A DNA stretch of 64,000 nucleotides from Urechis unicinctus (Eukaryota > Annelida > Polychaeta > Xenopneusta > Urechidae), in the NCBI GenBank assembly GCA_034190875.2, contig CM067345.1, positions 27,756,811 through 27,820,810 on the forward strand, read 5' to 3'. Positions within the stretch are counted from its first letter, which is position 1; every line of letters begins with the position of its first letter. Position numbers and translations under genes: made by a program. This document shows, one piece after another, positions 39,701-52,110 of the stretch. Below the pieces are notes generated by a model, which was not told the DNA's origin, made no database searches, and saw only the letters and a program-made list of their open reading frames with translations.

Positions 39701-41923
39701 CTATTGACAAATATTAGGGTCAGTGCCCTTGGATTTCCCCTCAGTTGTCAACTTTGAAGCAAGGAAGTAATCAAAGAAGAAATTGTCTACCTTATTTTTT
39801 ACTTCACACCACCTGTCCTGATTAAATGAGATAGTTTCAAGATGATACTCACTCTCACACACACACAAAAAAATCACACCAAGCCAATCCTGTTACGGCC
39901 ATTTGGGCCAAAATTTGAAAATAATGTATGTGGTTTTCTTTCAGGGATAATTCATTTGTTTCTGAGCACTTCAGGTAGTTAACCTCCCTTACAGAAGAAA
40001 CAGATGGGCACTTGATCTCCAGTAATCCAAAGGGTTGGCTTCGGGAGGGGTTGTAAACCTTCCTGTCTGGACTAGCTGCTAACCAGGGTGATGTTGGATT
40101 TATTACAATACCTGAAGGGTACAGGTTCACCTGGTCCCCCATGACCTTGGCATAGGCCGTTGCAGCCACGGGTTCAGAGGTTATACCATGGCGCATTGCC
40201 TCGGTGCACACATGTCTGCCTGTCTTCAGTCGGGTGACCAGGGTTTCATAGTCCTTCTGCCTCTTAAAAACTTCCCCCAGTTTTGACGCTGTTATCCTAT
40301 TTGACCTTAGTTTGTGCCATAATTTGCTGTCACCCTGTCCCCTTGTGAGTTCCTCAAATGCATGGATATCAGATATATCAAGAATGACATCCTCCATAGC
40401 TAGACACTGTTCATATGTCAAAGCACAAGTGTAATTATTATTCATGACATCAGCATAAGGGAGTGTAGGGATGGGGGACACCATCATGGATGTTGAAAAT
40501 ATAGGACGAGGACAACTTGTGGTGGTAACTTAATACACACCCCTTGGGCACAGGGCCAATCTTGGTCTCAACCATTTCTCCACTACTATTGGAAGGATCA
40601 AGGGCAGGGAGCATGAGAGAATCTGGGGAAATTTTGGAAAAATCTTCAAACAGTTTGGCAAAGTCAGGGAAGTCAGATCGAATAGGATTGTAAAAAGTGG
40701 ACTTGATACTCCTGTGTTGTTGATGTTGCAGATCCGCTGAGGCGACCTTCCCCTGATAGCCCATCACTTCCATGTCGCTGATGTCCATTCCCCGTATACG
40801 AGGGCCTCTAGGCCGGTGCCAGGTCTGGGGTAGTGAAGTCTTGGCCAAATCTTCTGGAATGACTTTGAATCCCCTGGACTTGAACTTCGCCATTTGGTAG
40901 AGCACACCACCAATATGCCCACACTGACCACTAAGGCCTATAGCACAGCTACAGGAGGCTGTTAGGATTGCTGTCGGCTCCTCTGTAGATAATGTGATCT
41001 GTTAAAAAACCATCATTGGAAATATCAATTGCATTCAATGATTATTTCTCAGATTTCATATTGATTGACTTGTTTTTGAGTTAATTCATAGAGATAGCAT
41101 GAATCTGCAGATATTTTGAAACATTTCACCTCTTAATTTTATCCATGCACTACCAACCACACGGTGTGGATTTTATTATCACTATTGGGTCGATGCAGTG
41201 GATATGTTCTTAACTCTGCAAGAAATGGAAAAGCATGCCAGATTAGTATCTTAATGGTTTTATAATCAGGAAATATTAGTGAGGATTATATAAGTGTGAA
41301 TCATCATGCCTTCATGCATACCATTTGTTGTCAAAAACAAATCTACAGCAGCATCTTTTCTCCTTATCTTCAGTTTTGATCAATAAAAAATGTTTACAAA
41401 TTTTGACCACTACCATGTAGTCGAGTTTTTCATCATGCTTAGAGACAGTAACCACATGCATTTATGGGCCACAATAACCATGCAAGTAAGACATGTATTC
41501 AGGTCGAGATGTCATACCTCAATTGAGTGGGCATCTTCATTTTTCTTCTGGGATCTGTGGCATCTTCCCTTTATGACACAGCCGTTACTGACAAGCCTTT
41601 CCACTGGAGAAATAAACATGATCAAATAAGCATCTATCCTGTGTTATCCGTCCTGAATGAACAGCGATCAACTACTTAAACACACCTCCAAACAACTCTA
41701 TCAACGCCACCGGCAAGCGCCCAGATGCCAAGCGGTCGCCGACCATGTAGGTATATGTAATGATAAAATTACCTGTTATGCCGTGGACGTATTCCTCATC
41801 AAAATATTTCATGGCTTTTGCGATGTTTCTTTTCCCGGAAGCATCCGAAGTATTTGATAAATAGGTTTCGACAAACCCGAACGATAAGAAAGGAACGAGA
41901 GACAAATCACGCTTACTCGCCAT
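39701..41923 (-). pseudogene. SWIM/YqaJ nuclease protein, copy 2 (broken)
   Basis: Minus strand, first exon 41923-41773. The SWIM region reads directly into MAKFKSRGFKVIPEDLAKTS without the copy 1 frameshift, showing that SWIM and YqaJ parts belong to one protein. The nuclease residues (SEPVAA, SPDRK, LEIKCP) are present in one open frame of 210 codons. A frameshift near 40467-40475 separates the two halves. The lesions differ from those of copy 1. Confidence 0.78.
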
Positions 41924-42111
41924 CTTCGCCGTGTTGTTTACATGTGCGGCGACTTAGGGACTGCTGATTGCCCTTACTGGCCTCGTTCTCGATATCGCTG
42001 CATTATTCATGAGGCAATATTAAGAACCCCCAATGGAACATTATCCGGTATGTGACGTCACAGTTAGTAGCCCTATATCTCCGCGATATGTGATTTTGAA
42101 TGGCCCATTAT

Positions 42112-43019
42112 AAAGCACCGCCATATACTGGACATCCACCCACACCGCCATAAACTGGACGTCCATCCACACCGCCATAAACAGGACGTCCACCCACACC
42201 GCCATGAACTGGACATCCACCCACACCGCCATAAACTGGACATCCACCCCCACCGCCATAAACTGGACATCCACCCACACCGCCATAAACTGGACATCCA
42301 CCCACACCGCCATAAACTGGACATCCACCCACACCGCCATAAACTGGACATCCACCCACACCGCCATAAACTAGACGGCCACCCACACCGCCATAAACTG
42401 GACGTCCACCCACACCGCCATCAACTGGACATCCACCCCCACCGCCATATATTAGACGTCCACCCACACGGCCATCGAACTTGACATCCACCCACACCGC
42501 CATAAACTGGACGTCCACCCACACCGTCATAAACTGGACGTCCACCCACACCGCCATCAACTGGACGTCCACCCCCACCGCCATATATTAGACGTCCACC
42601 CACACGCCATCGAACTTGACATCCACCCACACCGCCATAAACTGGACGTCCACCCACACCGTCATAAACTGGACGTCCACCCACACCGCCATAAACTGGA
42701 CGTCCACCCACACCGCCATATACTGGACATCCAACCACACCGCCATAAATTAGACGTCCACCTACACCGCCATCAACTGGACATCCACCCACACCGCCAT
42801 ATACTGGACATCCACCCACACCGCCATAAACTGGACGTCCACCCACACCGCCATATACTGGACATCCACCCTCACCGCCATATATTAGACGTCCACCCAC
42901 ACGGCCATCGAACTTGACATCCACCCACACCGCCATAAACTGGACGTCCACCCACACCGCCATAAACTAGACGTCCACCCACACCGCCATCAACTGGACG
43001 TCTTCCAACACCGCCATAA
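42112..43019. repeat. 27-bp minisatellite, copy 2 (~33 units)
   Basis: Same unit as at 33840-34529, but longer, with a higher-order pattern. A block containing 'ccaccgccatatattagacg' and 'catcgaacttgacatcc' recurs at about 42436-42490, 42576-42620 and 42864-42920. It ends in degenerate units at about 43019. Confidence 0.95.
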
Positions 43020-43020
43020 A

Positions 43021-43724
43021 CCTAATCAACCACCCTTCACTTCATTCTCCGCACTGTAACCAGTAACATGAACTGCCCAGAACGCCCACTTAAACACCAC
43101 CACCAACTCGCCCCGCCCCCTCACCCACACACAGAGCGTCCACCTATCGGGGTCCGCTTGCAGCCCATTACACCATTGACGACGTGATATACACGTGATG
43201 TAAACAAATAACAACAGCAGCGGTTTCCATTTCCGTTGCTTGTCACAAACTGGAATACTGCGGATAAGTTGCTATGATTACTGCGATTCAGCTTTAAACA
43301 CATAAAGCCACATATAAGAAGTGTGTTGGTAATACCATGCGATGCTAGGACCAAAACAACGGCTGATGTTTCAAGTGACGAAATACTGCATAGTGAGTTC
43401 GCTGCCACTTGTACCGTTGGCGTTGGGTATACGTTACAGCTCAAGTATCTCTCAGCTGTATTTGAGGATAGATCGCTTCACCAGAATTTACGGAAAGGTG
43501 TGAACACAATAGCTACACAAATGTGTGATCCCAACCAGTGCGCAATAGCAGGTGAAAGTATGGGCAGTCAATATAATTATTTCAATCCAATCTGACAAGG
43601 AACCAAGACGCTTTTCAAGACCGAAGGTTGACAGGGAATGGAAAGCCTTTGAGAAGATTGAACATTCCGCGCAATTAACTACGCGGCGGTTGTAATTGAC
43701 CATTATCAGCCACAGTGATCCAGT
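43021..43724. other. 5' flank of the RING-finger gene
   Basis: Unique sequence with no separate gene recognised. The last few hundred bases probably contain the promoter and 5' UTR of the gene starting at 43725. No TATA box is evident; short ORFs on both strands show no domain. Confidence 0.4.
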
Positions 43725-44960
43725 ATGGGCGACTGTATCCCAGAAGTAGAGACGGTTGTGATTAAGAAGCAGGCTCCTGTGTGTAAGCGATGTTACATAA
43801 ATTTTGGACAGAAAAAAAGCCCTGAGTGCGACCACGTGTTCTGCGGGGCATGCTACGAAAAGTGCCATCAAAATGCGAAAGATGGCGCCACGTTTACTTG
43901 TTTCCTGTGTAACAAAGTTGACGATGCTGCCACGAGTCATGGTGATGATGGGGACGGTACTTTGCTGGAAGAGAAGCTGGGAAAAGGCGTTAAAAAAGAC
44001 ATGTCATTTGAGATGGCAGATTGCAAGGAACCTGTGCGGTTGTCCATGACGAAAGATTTGTTTGCTATAGCAGATATTGGTCAAGGAGGCGTTCTTATTT
44101 ATGATGCGAATGGACAGAAACAACGATCATTTCGTTATCTACTCAATCACACATTTGGAGGCGGTTTCACAATAGAGAACAATGAAGTCGTGCTGATATC
44201 ATTGAAAAACGAGAAATACAGCGCAATATCATTTTACGAACCAGGCGGAAAATTCAATTTTTCTGCTTTCGCAGAAAAAACAGCGGATCTGCCTGCCATT
44301 GCTATTAATTCACGGAATGACATAGTAGCAATCGATACCCAATCGAATTCGATATTGATCATCAACCAAGAAAAATGTGTGCATAATTTGTCTAAAATTA
44401 CTCCGACCGAAGACTTCCAAAAGCCTCTGAAATTATCTTCAGTTGCAGTGACTCGCGATGGTGACATTATGGTGCTGGATGACGCCTCGAAGTCTGTCTT
44501 GATATATGATTCTAGTTGCAACTTCAAGAGATTTGTACAATTGGGAGGCACACAACCTCGAAAAGCAACCGACCCTATCGTTAAGTCAGGCGATGCCGCA
44601 GAGAACAACGAGGCTTCAGCCGTAACTATAGAACACACAACAGAATCACAAATTATGGTTGACAGTGTTTCAAAACTGACCATAGATGGCAATGGCTGTT
44701 GGCTTATATTGGATAAGTCAATGAATCGAGTTGACCTTTACTCAGATTCAGGTCAACTGGGATTAACTGTAGTGGAATTTGCTGACGCACATCTGTCATT
44801 GCAGGACATCGCTCTGAGTGGACAAGACACTCTTTCTGTCCTCCTTATCCATAAAATCACCAACAAAGCATTCATTCACGTCTATAAATACTCGTCTCCA
44901 AGAAACTTACGATCTATTAAATCAACCCCCTCTTCCTCCAAGTGCTGTGTTATATTGTAA
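43725..44960 (+). CDS. RING-finger protein with NHL-like propeller and C-terminal CaaX box
   Basis: A single 411-codon exon; the ATG has A at -3 and G at +4. Residues 20-62 form a canonical C3HC4 RING: C20-x2-C23, C35-x-H37, C40-x2-C43, C59-x2-C62. That predicts E3 ubiquitin-ligase activity. Residues ~95-395 are repeated strand-rich units (for example DIVAIDTQSNSILII, DIMVLDDASKSVLIYD, CWLILDKSMNRVDLYS) resembling the NHL propeller of TRIM2/3/32-type proteins. Unlike those, it has no B-box or coiled coil. The chain ends KCCVIL, so the last four residues CVIL form a CaaX box. With Leu last, geranylgeranylation is predicted, and the preceding Cys may be palmitoylated. That suggests a membrane-tethered ligase. 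No introns: possibly a retrogene. Confidence 0.85.
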   Translation: MGDCIPEVETVVIKKQAPVCKRCYINFGQKKSPECDHVFCGACYEKCHQNAKDGATFTCFLCNKVDDAATSHGDDGDGTLLEEKLGKGVKKDMSFEMADCKEPVRLSMTKDLFAIADIGQGGVLIYDANGQKQRSFRYLLNHTFGGGFTIENNEVVLISLKNEKYSAISFYEPGGKFNFSAFAEKTADLPAIAINSRNDIVAIDTQSNSILIINQEKCVHNLSKITPTEDFQKPLKLSSVAVTRDGDIMVLDDASKSVLIYDSSCNFKRFVQLGGTQPRKATDPIVKSGDAAENNEASAVTIEHTTESQIMVDSVSKLTIDGNGCWLILDKSMNRVDLYSDSGQLGLTVVEFADAHLSLQDIALSGQDTLSVLLIHKITNKAFIHVYKYSSPRNLRSIKSTPSSSKCCVIL

Positions 44961-46472
44961 AGATGTCTAGATATTTTTACTTTATTTAGAAAAAATGAAA
45001 GTTGTGCTTTCACAAATATATTCTTATACTTTTTTGAGTGACATTATTTGCTATTGCACATCAGATCAGTCCCTGGGGATCAGTCATGGTGACCTTCAAT
45101 ATATGATATTTGTCTTACTGAGGTTGCTCCATCAGACCAGTTTGATTGTTGATACAACAGTCTATGCCAGTGTATTTACTAAATTGCTTAGGCCATTGAA
45201 AATGTATCTAATGTACATTTTGTGACATAAGGGGCAACACCTAGTCAAGGTCCTTGGCTGTGGGCCTTGTTTCCATGTTAATGATATTCAATACTGCACA
45301 CCAAGCATAGCAGAACCCCTGGAGTCAGGGACCCAGATTAGGCAACACCAGCCTTTTACATAATCTTGTCTGAGCATGATCTAGATCTGTGATAGTTATG
45401 TACCCAAAAGTGTTGTGAAAGGTGATTGGGATGGAGACCCCAGAAGTTACATGCTCTCTCAGTGCTACCTTTTCAATTACAGTACAACTATTACTTATTT
45501 GTTCAGCTTCTTGAATCTTGTTGTATACCAACAAAACTTACCATCATCAAAATCAATTCAGTGGAGACAATTAAACAGTGAAATAATGATAATACAGTAA
45601 AAGAGGTCCCTTTGTTTATTCCCCAAATAACCTCTCACATATACACCAGAAACGACCAAGCCAAAATCACTTGATCCTAAAACTGTAAAAGTGACTTTGT
45701 TATTAATAGCACAAAACAATAAATGCATATATACAAAGAAGAATTGGTACAACGGAAATTTACAATTCATAATTGTGACATTTATCAACAGTAGCACCAC
45801 CAGCTGTCAACACACTCCTATCTCTATATCTTAACAACGTCTGTAATAATAATTTACATTAGTTCTGCCCCAAATATATTAATTTGTATACCCATTACAT
45901 CAATTCTTTTACCTGCTTAATCAGTTCTTCTACCTGTAACATGAATTCTTACACCTGATATATTGGTTTGTCCACCTGCTACATTGATTCTTCTACCTGT
46001 GGAGACATGTCACTTATTCATTCAGACTTTATTTCTGAAAACAAAACAGACATTTCAATCACAAAGGAAATTATAGATGATACCTATGATTGCAGTAAGT
46101 CAATGTTAAAGGCATATCTGTAGGACTAAAGCTGTTACTTCCCCCATCTCACAGCAGCTATACTTATGCATTCATTGTTGCGTTGCTGACTACTTGGATG
46201 TTGAAAAAAATACTTATACAATTAGGTAGATCAGTTGTGGTGGTGATAACTTGGGACTTTCTGGATGAAGGCATGTGAGTGGTTAAGTTATGAGAGCTCA
46301 TTGGGCGGGTTTTGTGACAGAGTAATCATTGGATCTGTGTCAGGTATCATGAAGATCAGAGAAAGTAGGCATGCCATGAATTGCAATTATCTTAACCTTA
46401 TATCAAGTGTTATACTAATTAAATTGCCTTTATTTCCAAACCCACCTTCTCAATCAGATCCCCGATGTCATG
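44961..46472. other. Convergent 3' region between RING gene and FBXO3
   Basis: It probably contains both 3' UTRs. An AATAAA at 45719-45724 (plus) may serve the RING gene. A TTTATT at 46028-46033 (AATAAA on the minus strand), about 440 nt past the stop, may serve FBXO3. Near 45900-46000 short 'ttctacctg' repeats occur. No other gene seen. Confidence 0.45.
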
Positions 46473-49400
46473 TTAGTGGGAAGTGTTGTTGGAGATCAAA
46501 GAGATGGTGTTTGAGATGAAAGAGGCAGTGTTAGATATCACAGAAGCTGTGCAGGAGATGAGAGCAGAAGTGCTGGAGATGAGGGAGGCAGTGATGGAGT
46601 AGAGAGGAGACTGACTGTGTGAGGCTGCGGAGGCTGACGTGGCTTGTTGCGGTCGTCGCTCTGACGAGGTCTGGTATGGCAGGCACTTCATGTGGAACAC
46701 GGGGCACTCCACATCAACACTGCTCCCTGGTGGCCATGACACACAACATCACAACATGTACTGGTGATGACACCATAAGATACCACCAACCCAGTGTGGT
46801 GTGTGTGGTAGGTAAACGATATGGAGCTGTGTGAACTGACCATCATGTAGGTTGCGCATGGTGAAGTGACCATGCATACTGCCATAGGTGGTCGTGAAGC
46901 TCGTCAGACTCGTCCACGAGAAGGAAGCCCCAGGTGACATGACCGGGAACTCACCTTTGTGAACACGTGATAACAATACAGGGTGACAAATTGAGCATTG
47001 GATTAATTAATCTCATGTGGAATCCAACCAAGATTTACCTCTAAAGCTGCATATTGCTTGAGTAAAACTACACATTTCAGCGGTTAAAAAGTAAGAGGTA
47101 GTAAGGCATTACAATACTCAATCAACAAATTTCCAAAGTATGTTTGCAAAGTGTGATGCAGACAGCACATTATAGAGGTACATAAACCAATCTAAAGAGC
47201 CAGATATACAGCTCTACATCCCTATGAGCCTGGTTGAAGACAAGGTGTAGTGGCAGGTGTGTATTTACACTGACTCACCAACAACACCAGCGCCATCTAC
47301 AACCTCCTGGTGTCCGTCTTCATCAGTTATCACCCAGCGTCTCGTCTCCAGACGACAAGACTCGCTCTCCATAGCATCTTCATCCATCAACATCCTGTAC
47401 AACCAACATCAGCATCCTCATCCATCCAAATTGTGTACAAACAACACTAGCTTCCTCATCCATCCAAATCGTGTACAAACAACATCAGCTTCCTCATCCA
47501 CCCACATCCTGAAAAACTACCATCAGCTTCCTCATCCACCCACATCCTGTACAACCAACATCAGCTTCCTCATCCACCCACATCCTGTACAACCAACATC
47601 AGCTTCCTCATCCACCCAAATCCTGTACAACCAACATCAGCATCCTCATCCATCCAAATCGTGTACAACCAACATCAGCATCCACCCACATCCTGTACAA
47701 CCAACATCAGCTTCCTCATCCATCCACATATTCTATAACCCAGCATTAGTATCATCATCCATCCACTTACAATATTTATAAAAAACACTTTTAAAGCAAA
47801 ATTTGTAATTTCTTTCAATAACATTGGCTTGATCCTTCTAATCAACAGCACATGCAGCATATAAACAAGCTTCGGTCAGCATGACGTAATGTAAAGAGCC
47901 TTGATTTACGTGATGTGGTAGATGTGGACAAAGTGTGGGGGGTGTATGGTGCTGAGTTCTGTGCTGAACGCAGTTACCACTTTCACACTAATGTTGCCTG
48001 TAGTCGCGATACAGCTGGGATCGTGGTAGAACCTGTACACCCATTACCCACTCTATAACACACCTCACTCAACATCAACTGATAGATATAATCCTTCTGA
48101 CATGGCCACAGCTGTACTCAAACAAAGCACTTTATCACTCCAAAACTCAAACTCAACTGATTGATTGTGGCAGCTTAATTGACAACCTATATGAAAGGAT
48201 TACCGTAAGCCTGGAAGTTCAATATTCTTAACACAATAAAGTCACAAGGAAAAATATACAGCAGTATTAAATCACCCACCCACCCCCTCCCACCCACCAA
48301 AGCAATCAATTCTGATACAAATAAAGAATGATAATGATACAGTGAGATCTGGGAAAGGATCCACACATGTGTAAAGGTCACACCCAACAGTATACCATTC
48401 TTTTTTTTTTTTTTGGCTTTAAATTTGGTCCCCAATCGTTAGTTTTTATGGCAAGGATGTGGTCAACCCAGGGAGGAGAGTAAAAGATTTGATGCAATTG
48501 ACATATGTTTCCTTTGCAGTTGATGAGTACTTATCCTGGAGAGGCAAACAACCCTTAATGTCATGCCCTGTTAGCATGACTACTCAACGATTGATAAGAT
48601 GATCACTTCCCATGATCGATAATGAATTCGCAGACAACCGATTCCTAATGTGAAGAATGGATCATAACGGTAACATTTCAGTCCATAATGTACTGGTAAC
48701 GCTTGTTATTATAATGTACTGGTAACGCTTGGTATCATAATGTACTGGTAACGCTTGGTATCAATTTTAATAGTCTTGGGAACAATTTCCAAATCTCCTT
48801 TTTTTTCAAGTGAATTTTGATAAAAAAAACCATACTCAAGATTTTACTGTATGTGAGATGTGCCGGAAAGTTTCCCATCATCTTACTTGAATACTTGGCA
48901 GACTCCATTAGCTCGAATGCGGGGAAACTTATCATCCTCCAACTCCTGTGCGTAGTTACAAAACCACTCACGGAAGTTCCGAGCTGAAACCAAAGTCAAA
49001 CTGAATCACAAGAACATCTAACTGATCTCCTTACACAGCAACACAATCTTTGAATTCCCATTCTCAGGCATGCTATGGCAAACAATATTGCAATGCATTA
49101 TTTCCCTGGTATAAAATATGAAAATGGCATCAATCCTTAGATAATTCTTCAATGGAAAACAAGTTTACTGACATCTATCCTAAGTTTCAGTTGAGCATAG
49201 GGAACCGTTTAAAAACTCAGAGACCAACAAGGAAGTTGTCCATGAGAGCGCGGTCACTGTCAGCTGAGTAGGCCCCGTGTGGACAGGGGTAGAACATCTG
49301 ACCCTGAGTGTAGCCGGCTTCCTCACACAGCGCTATCATCTGGGACATGTGAGACTGGAAGCAGAAGGTCACAGGGAGACAGCCCTCAAGGTCACTGCCA

Positions 49401-51991
49401 GACTGCAACCATGAAAACAATATTAAAAGTGATGGCTGCACTAATCGGACTGACATTTATGTAGAGAATCACTAGAACTTAATGATGGTGCTGTTGATGA
49501 TGATAATAATGACAATGACAACAACAATGATGATTATGGCAATGACAATGATGATAATGATAATGATGATGATATGACAACAATGATAATTGTGTGGTTG
49601 GTGATGATGACAGTAATGATGATATGACAATGATGTAGTTGATGATGATGATGATGATGATGACAGCAATGTTCCTGTTGTTGATGATGATAATGATGAT
49701 AATGATGATGATAAGTCACTCTCTAAACATACCTGTAGGTTGTCAGTAGCCATGTGTATTGGAAGCAGATACTCTGTCCAATAGTGACTGGAGACCGCCA
49801 TAGATCCCATCAAACTACACCACACAGCCAAAGGTTATAACAGCATATAGACAGACTACACCACACAGCCAGCAGTCATAACAGCATATTTACAGACTAC
49901 ACCACACAGCCAAAGGTTATAACAGCATATGGACAGACTACACCACACAGCCAGCTGTCATAACAGCATATATACAGACTACACCACACAGCCAGCAATC
50001 ATAACAGCATATAGACAGACTACACCACACAGCCAAAGGTTATAACAGCATATAGACAGACTACACCACACAGCCAGCAGTCATAACAGCATATAGACAG
50101 ACTACACCACACAACCAGCAGTCATAACAGCATATATACAGACTACACCACACAGCCAGCAATCATAACAGCATATAGACGGACTACACCACACAGCCAA
50201 AGGTTATAACAGCATATAGACAGACTACACCACACAGCCAGCAATCATAACAGCATATATACAGACTACACCACACAGCCAGCAATCATAACAGCATATA
50301 GACAGACTACACCACACAGCCAAAGGTCATAACAGCATATATACAGACTACACCACACAGCCAGCAATCATAACAGCATATAGACAGACTACACCACACA
50401 GCCAAAGGTTATAACAGCATATAGACAGACTACACCACACAGCCAGCAGTCATAACAGCATATAGACAGACTACACCACACAACCAGCAGTCATAACAGC
50501 ATATATACAGACTACACCACACAGCCAGCAATCATAACAGCATATAGACAGACTACACCACACAGCCAAAGGTTATAACAGCATATAGACAGACTACACC
50601 ACACAGCCAGCAGTCATAACAGCATATATACAGACTACACCACACAGCCAGCAATCATAACAGCATATAGACAGACTACACCACACAGCCAAAGGTTATA
50701 ACAGCATAAAGACAGACTACACAACACAGCCAGCAGTCATAACAGCATATAGACAGACTACACCACACAACCAGCAATTATAACAGTATATAGACAGACC
50801 ACACCACACAGCCAGCAGTCATAACAGTATATAGACAGACTACACCACACAAACAGCAATCATAATAGTATATAGACAGACTACACTACACAACCAGCAA
50901 TGCCATCCAGTAGTTAGAAATTTCCCAAAAAATATGCTGCTATAGAATGTACATAGAAAGCCATACATACCCCGGACCAAAGCCAGGTTTCTGACCATTG
51001 TGGATCCTGTAAGCACACCTAATATCACGTGGTAACTTTAACTGCATATGGGCTTCTAGTCGGTCGAGTTCAGCTTCTGTCACTCCATCTGAGGATATCA
51101 AATGTGTAACTTGATAACCATAAAAGCCAGGTGGTCATGTTAGACCGGGAGAAATGCAGTAATCAGTAAAACAACAGGTAAGAAATGCAAAGAAAGGTAT
51201 TCAAATTAGCGCCATGTTGCAAAAAACAACCACAACAGTTAATTTGATGAAATATTGAGTACAGTACCCTGCAGTGAGTTGTATACTATAGGACAGTGAG
51301 TCTCCATGTACTTCTCAATCTTGCCCCATGCTCTGTAGATATCAAGGTAAACATCCACATATTGACCAAGGTCATGGAACCAATCAATGAAGGTCGCACG
51401 CCAGGTCTTCTCATCAGAACCACTGTTATCAACATAAAATGATGCAACTATGTTATGCAGGATATCAAGATTATATATCACTTGAGCAGTTTGTGTTGTA
51501 CGATAAATATAAAAAAGAATGTGGTATAATTGATCACGCAATGGAGGGAAAACAGAGGGCAAAATAGAGGGAGGGAGGGAGATGGGGAGGAAGGGAGGGA
51601 GGGAGATAACAATAGTACTAGACAGACAGCATTGAGTATTAGTGAATTTTTAACTACCTGTTGGTAACTGAGTATTTGTGGCACTGTATCCTCCAGGGGG
51701 GGTCATGTTGAGACAGTTGGTGAAATCGCTTGCAAATATGACTGCAACTGTCACCACGGCAACAATAAAATAGCTGAGCTTAGTAAGCGTTGATGAATTA
51801 ATCAGAAAATATTAATTTAATATATTTCAAAAATGCAAATGCTGTTGAACTTATGTTCCTGTAAAGAATGCTCTAATTTGATGAAGTAAGCCTCACTTGA
51901 TGAGATCCCTAAAGGAGAGGAATGTGAATACGTCTAGAATGATATCATCAGGAAGCAGGGAGAGGTTGAAGACTTCATCATTAACGCTCAT
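46473..51991 (-). CDS. FBXO3: F-box only protein 3 (F-box, SUKH, ApaG)
   Basis: Eleven exons, minus strand: 51991-51897, 51747-51658, 51422-51268, 51088-50971, 49814-49733, 49402-49225, 48983-48887, 48032-47910, 47394-47279, 46954-46841, 46726-46473. All junctions are GT-AG with matching phase; 1422 nt, 473 aa (human about 471). Residues ~8-50 are the F-box (LPDDIILDVFTFLSFRDLI, then QLSQHDPPWR), which binds SKP1 in an SCF ubiquitin ligase. Residues ~113-245 are the SUKH (SMI1/KNR4) domain (RIHNGQKPGFGPG, LMGSMAVSSHYWTEYLLP). Residues ~275-400 are the ApaG domain (HDPSCIATTGNISVKV, ELSTIHPPHF, GEFPVMSPG, CPVFHMKC). The C-terminus lacks the vertebrate acidic tail and instead has ~7-residue NTAS-x-IS repeats; a further splice there cannot be excluded. 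Confidence 0.95.
47395..47770. repeat. 38-bp minisatellite at the 3' splice site of FBXO3 exon 9
   Basis: About nine units of CATCCTGTACAACCAACATC followed by AGCTTCCTCATCCACCCA (plus strand), with a few shortened or variant units. In transcript orientation each unit contains TTGGTTGTACAG followed by GATG, the same bases that form the real acceptor and first codon of exon 9. Confidence 0.92.
49486..49712. repeat. GAT/ATC microsatellite in FBXO3 intron 5
   Basis: An imperfect trinucleotide repeat (GATGAT, AATGAT, GACAAT variants) filling most of the 330-bp intron between exons 5 and 6. It produces spurious His- or Ser-rich ORFs on the minus strand. Confidence 0.92.
49815..50900. repeat. 41-bp minisatellite filling FBXO3 intron 4
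   Basis: About 26 units of ACAGACTACACCACACAGCC followed by AGCAGTCATAACAGCATATAG. Two main subtypes, 'ccaaaggttat' and 'ccagcagtcat' or 'ccagcaatcat', alternate in a higher-order pattern. In transcript orientation each unit carries GGCTGTGTGGTGTAG, identical to the acceptor directly before exon 5. The array abuts exon 5. Confidence 0.95.
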
Positions 51992-52110
51992 CCTCACAGT
52001 GACCAGGCTTACCCACAGCTTCACCTGGCGCTACTAGGCCACCTAGTGCTCCTCTGCCACCTGGTGCTTCTTACCACACTGCTTCTCCACCTGTGGCTAC
52101 CAACAACAGT
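51992..52110 (-). promoter_or_regulatory. CAGGTG-rich sequence upstream of FBXO3 start
   Basis: Within about 105 bp upstream of the ATG there are three CAGGTG hexamers (E-box of the Snail/ZEB/E-protein type; CACCTG on the plus strand) and one CTAGGTGG relative, in a locally repeated context. It may be 5' UTR or promoter. The repetition may explain the motif density without any function. Confidence 0.3.

Noticed and set aside
43026-43595. ORFs of 62-107 codons upstream of the RING gene
   Set aside because: Overlapping on both strands, with no domain or splice continuity to the RING ORF.
47257-47781. 174-codon plus-strand ORF rich in His/Pro/Ser
   Set aside because: It comes from the 38-bp intronic minisatellite and the antisense of FBXO3 exon 9.
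49472-49831. His- or Ser-rich minus-strand ORFs (metal-binding look)
   Set aside because: Translation of the GAT/ATC microsatellite in FBXO3 intron 5; only the part at 49733-49814 is a real exon.
49815-50900. Regular 41-bp units considered as a CRISPR array
   Set aside because: No conserved repeat with unique spacers; the whole unit is repeated, in a eukaryotic intron.
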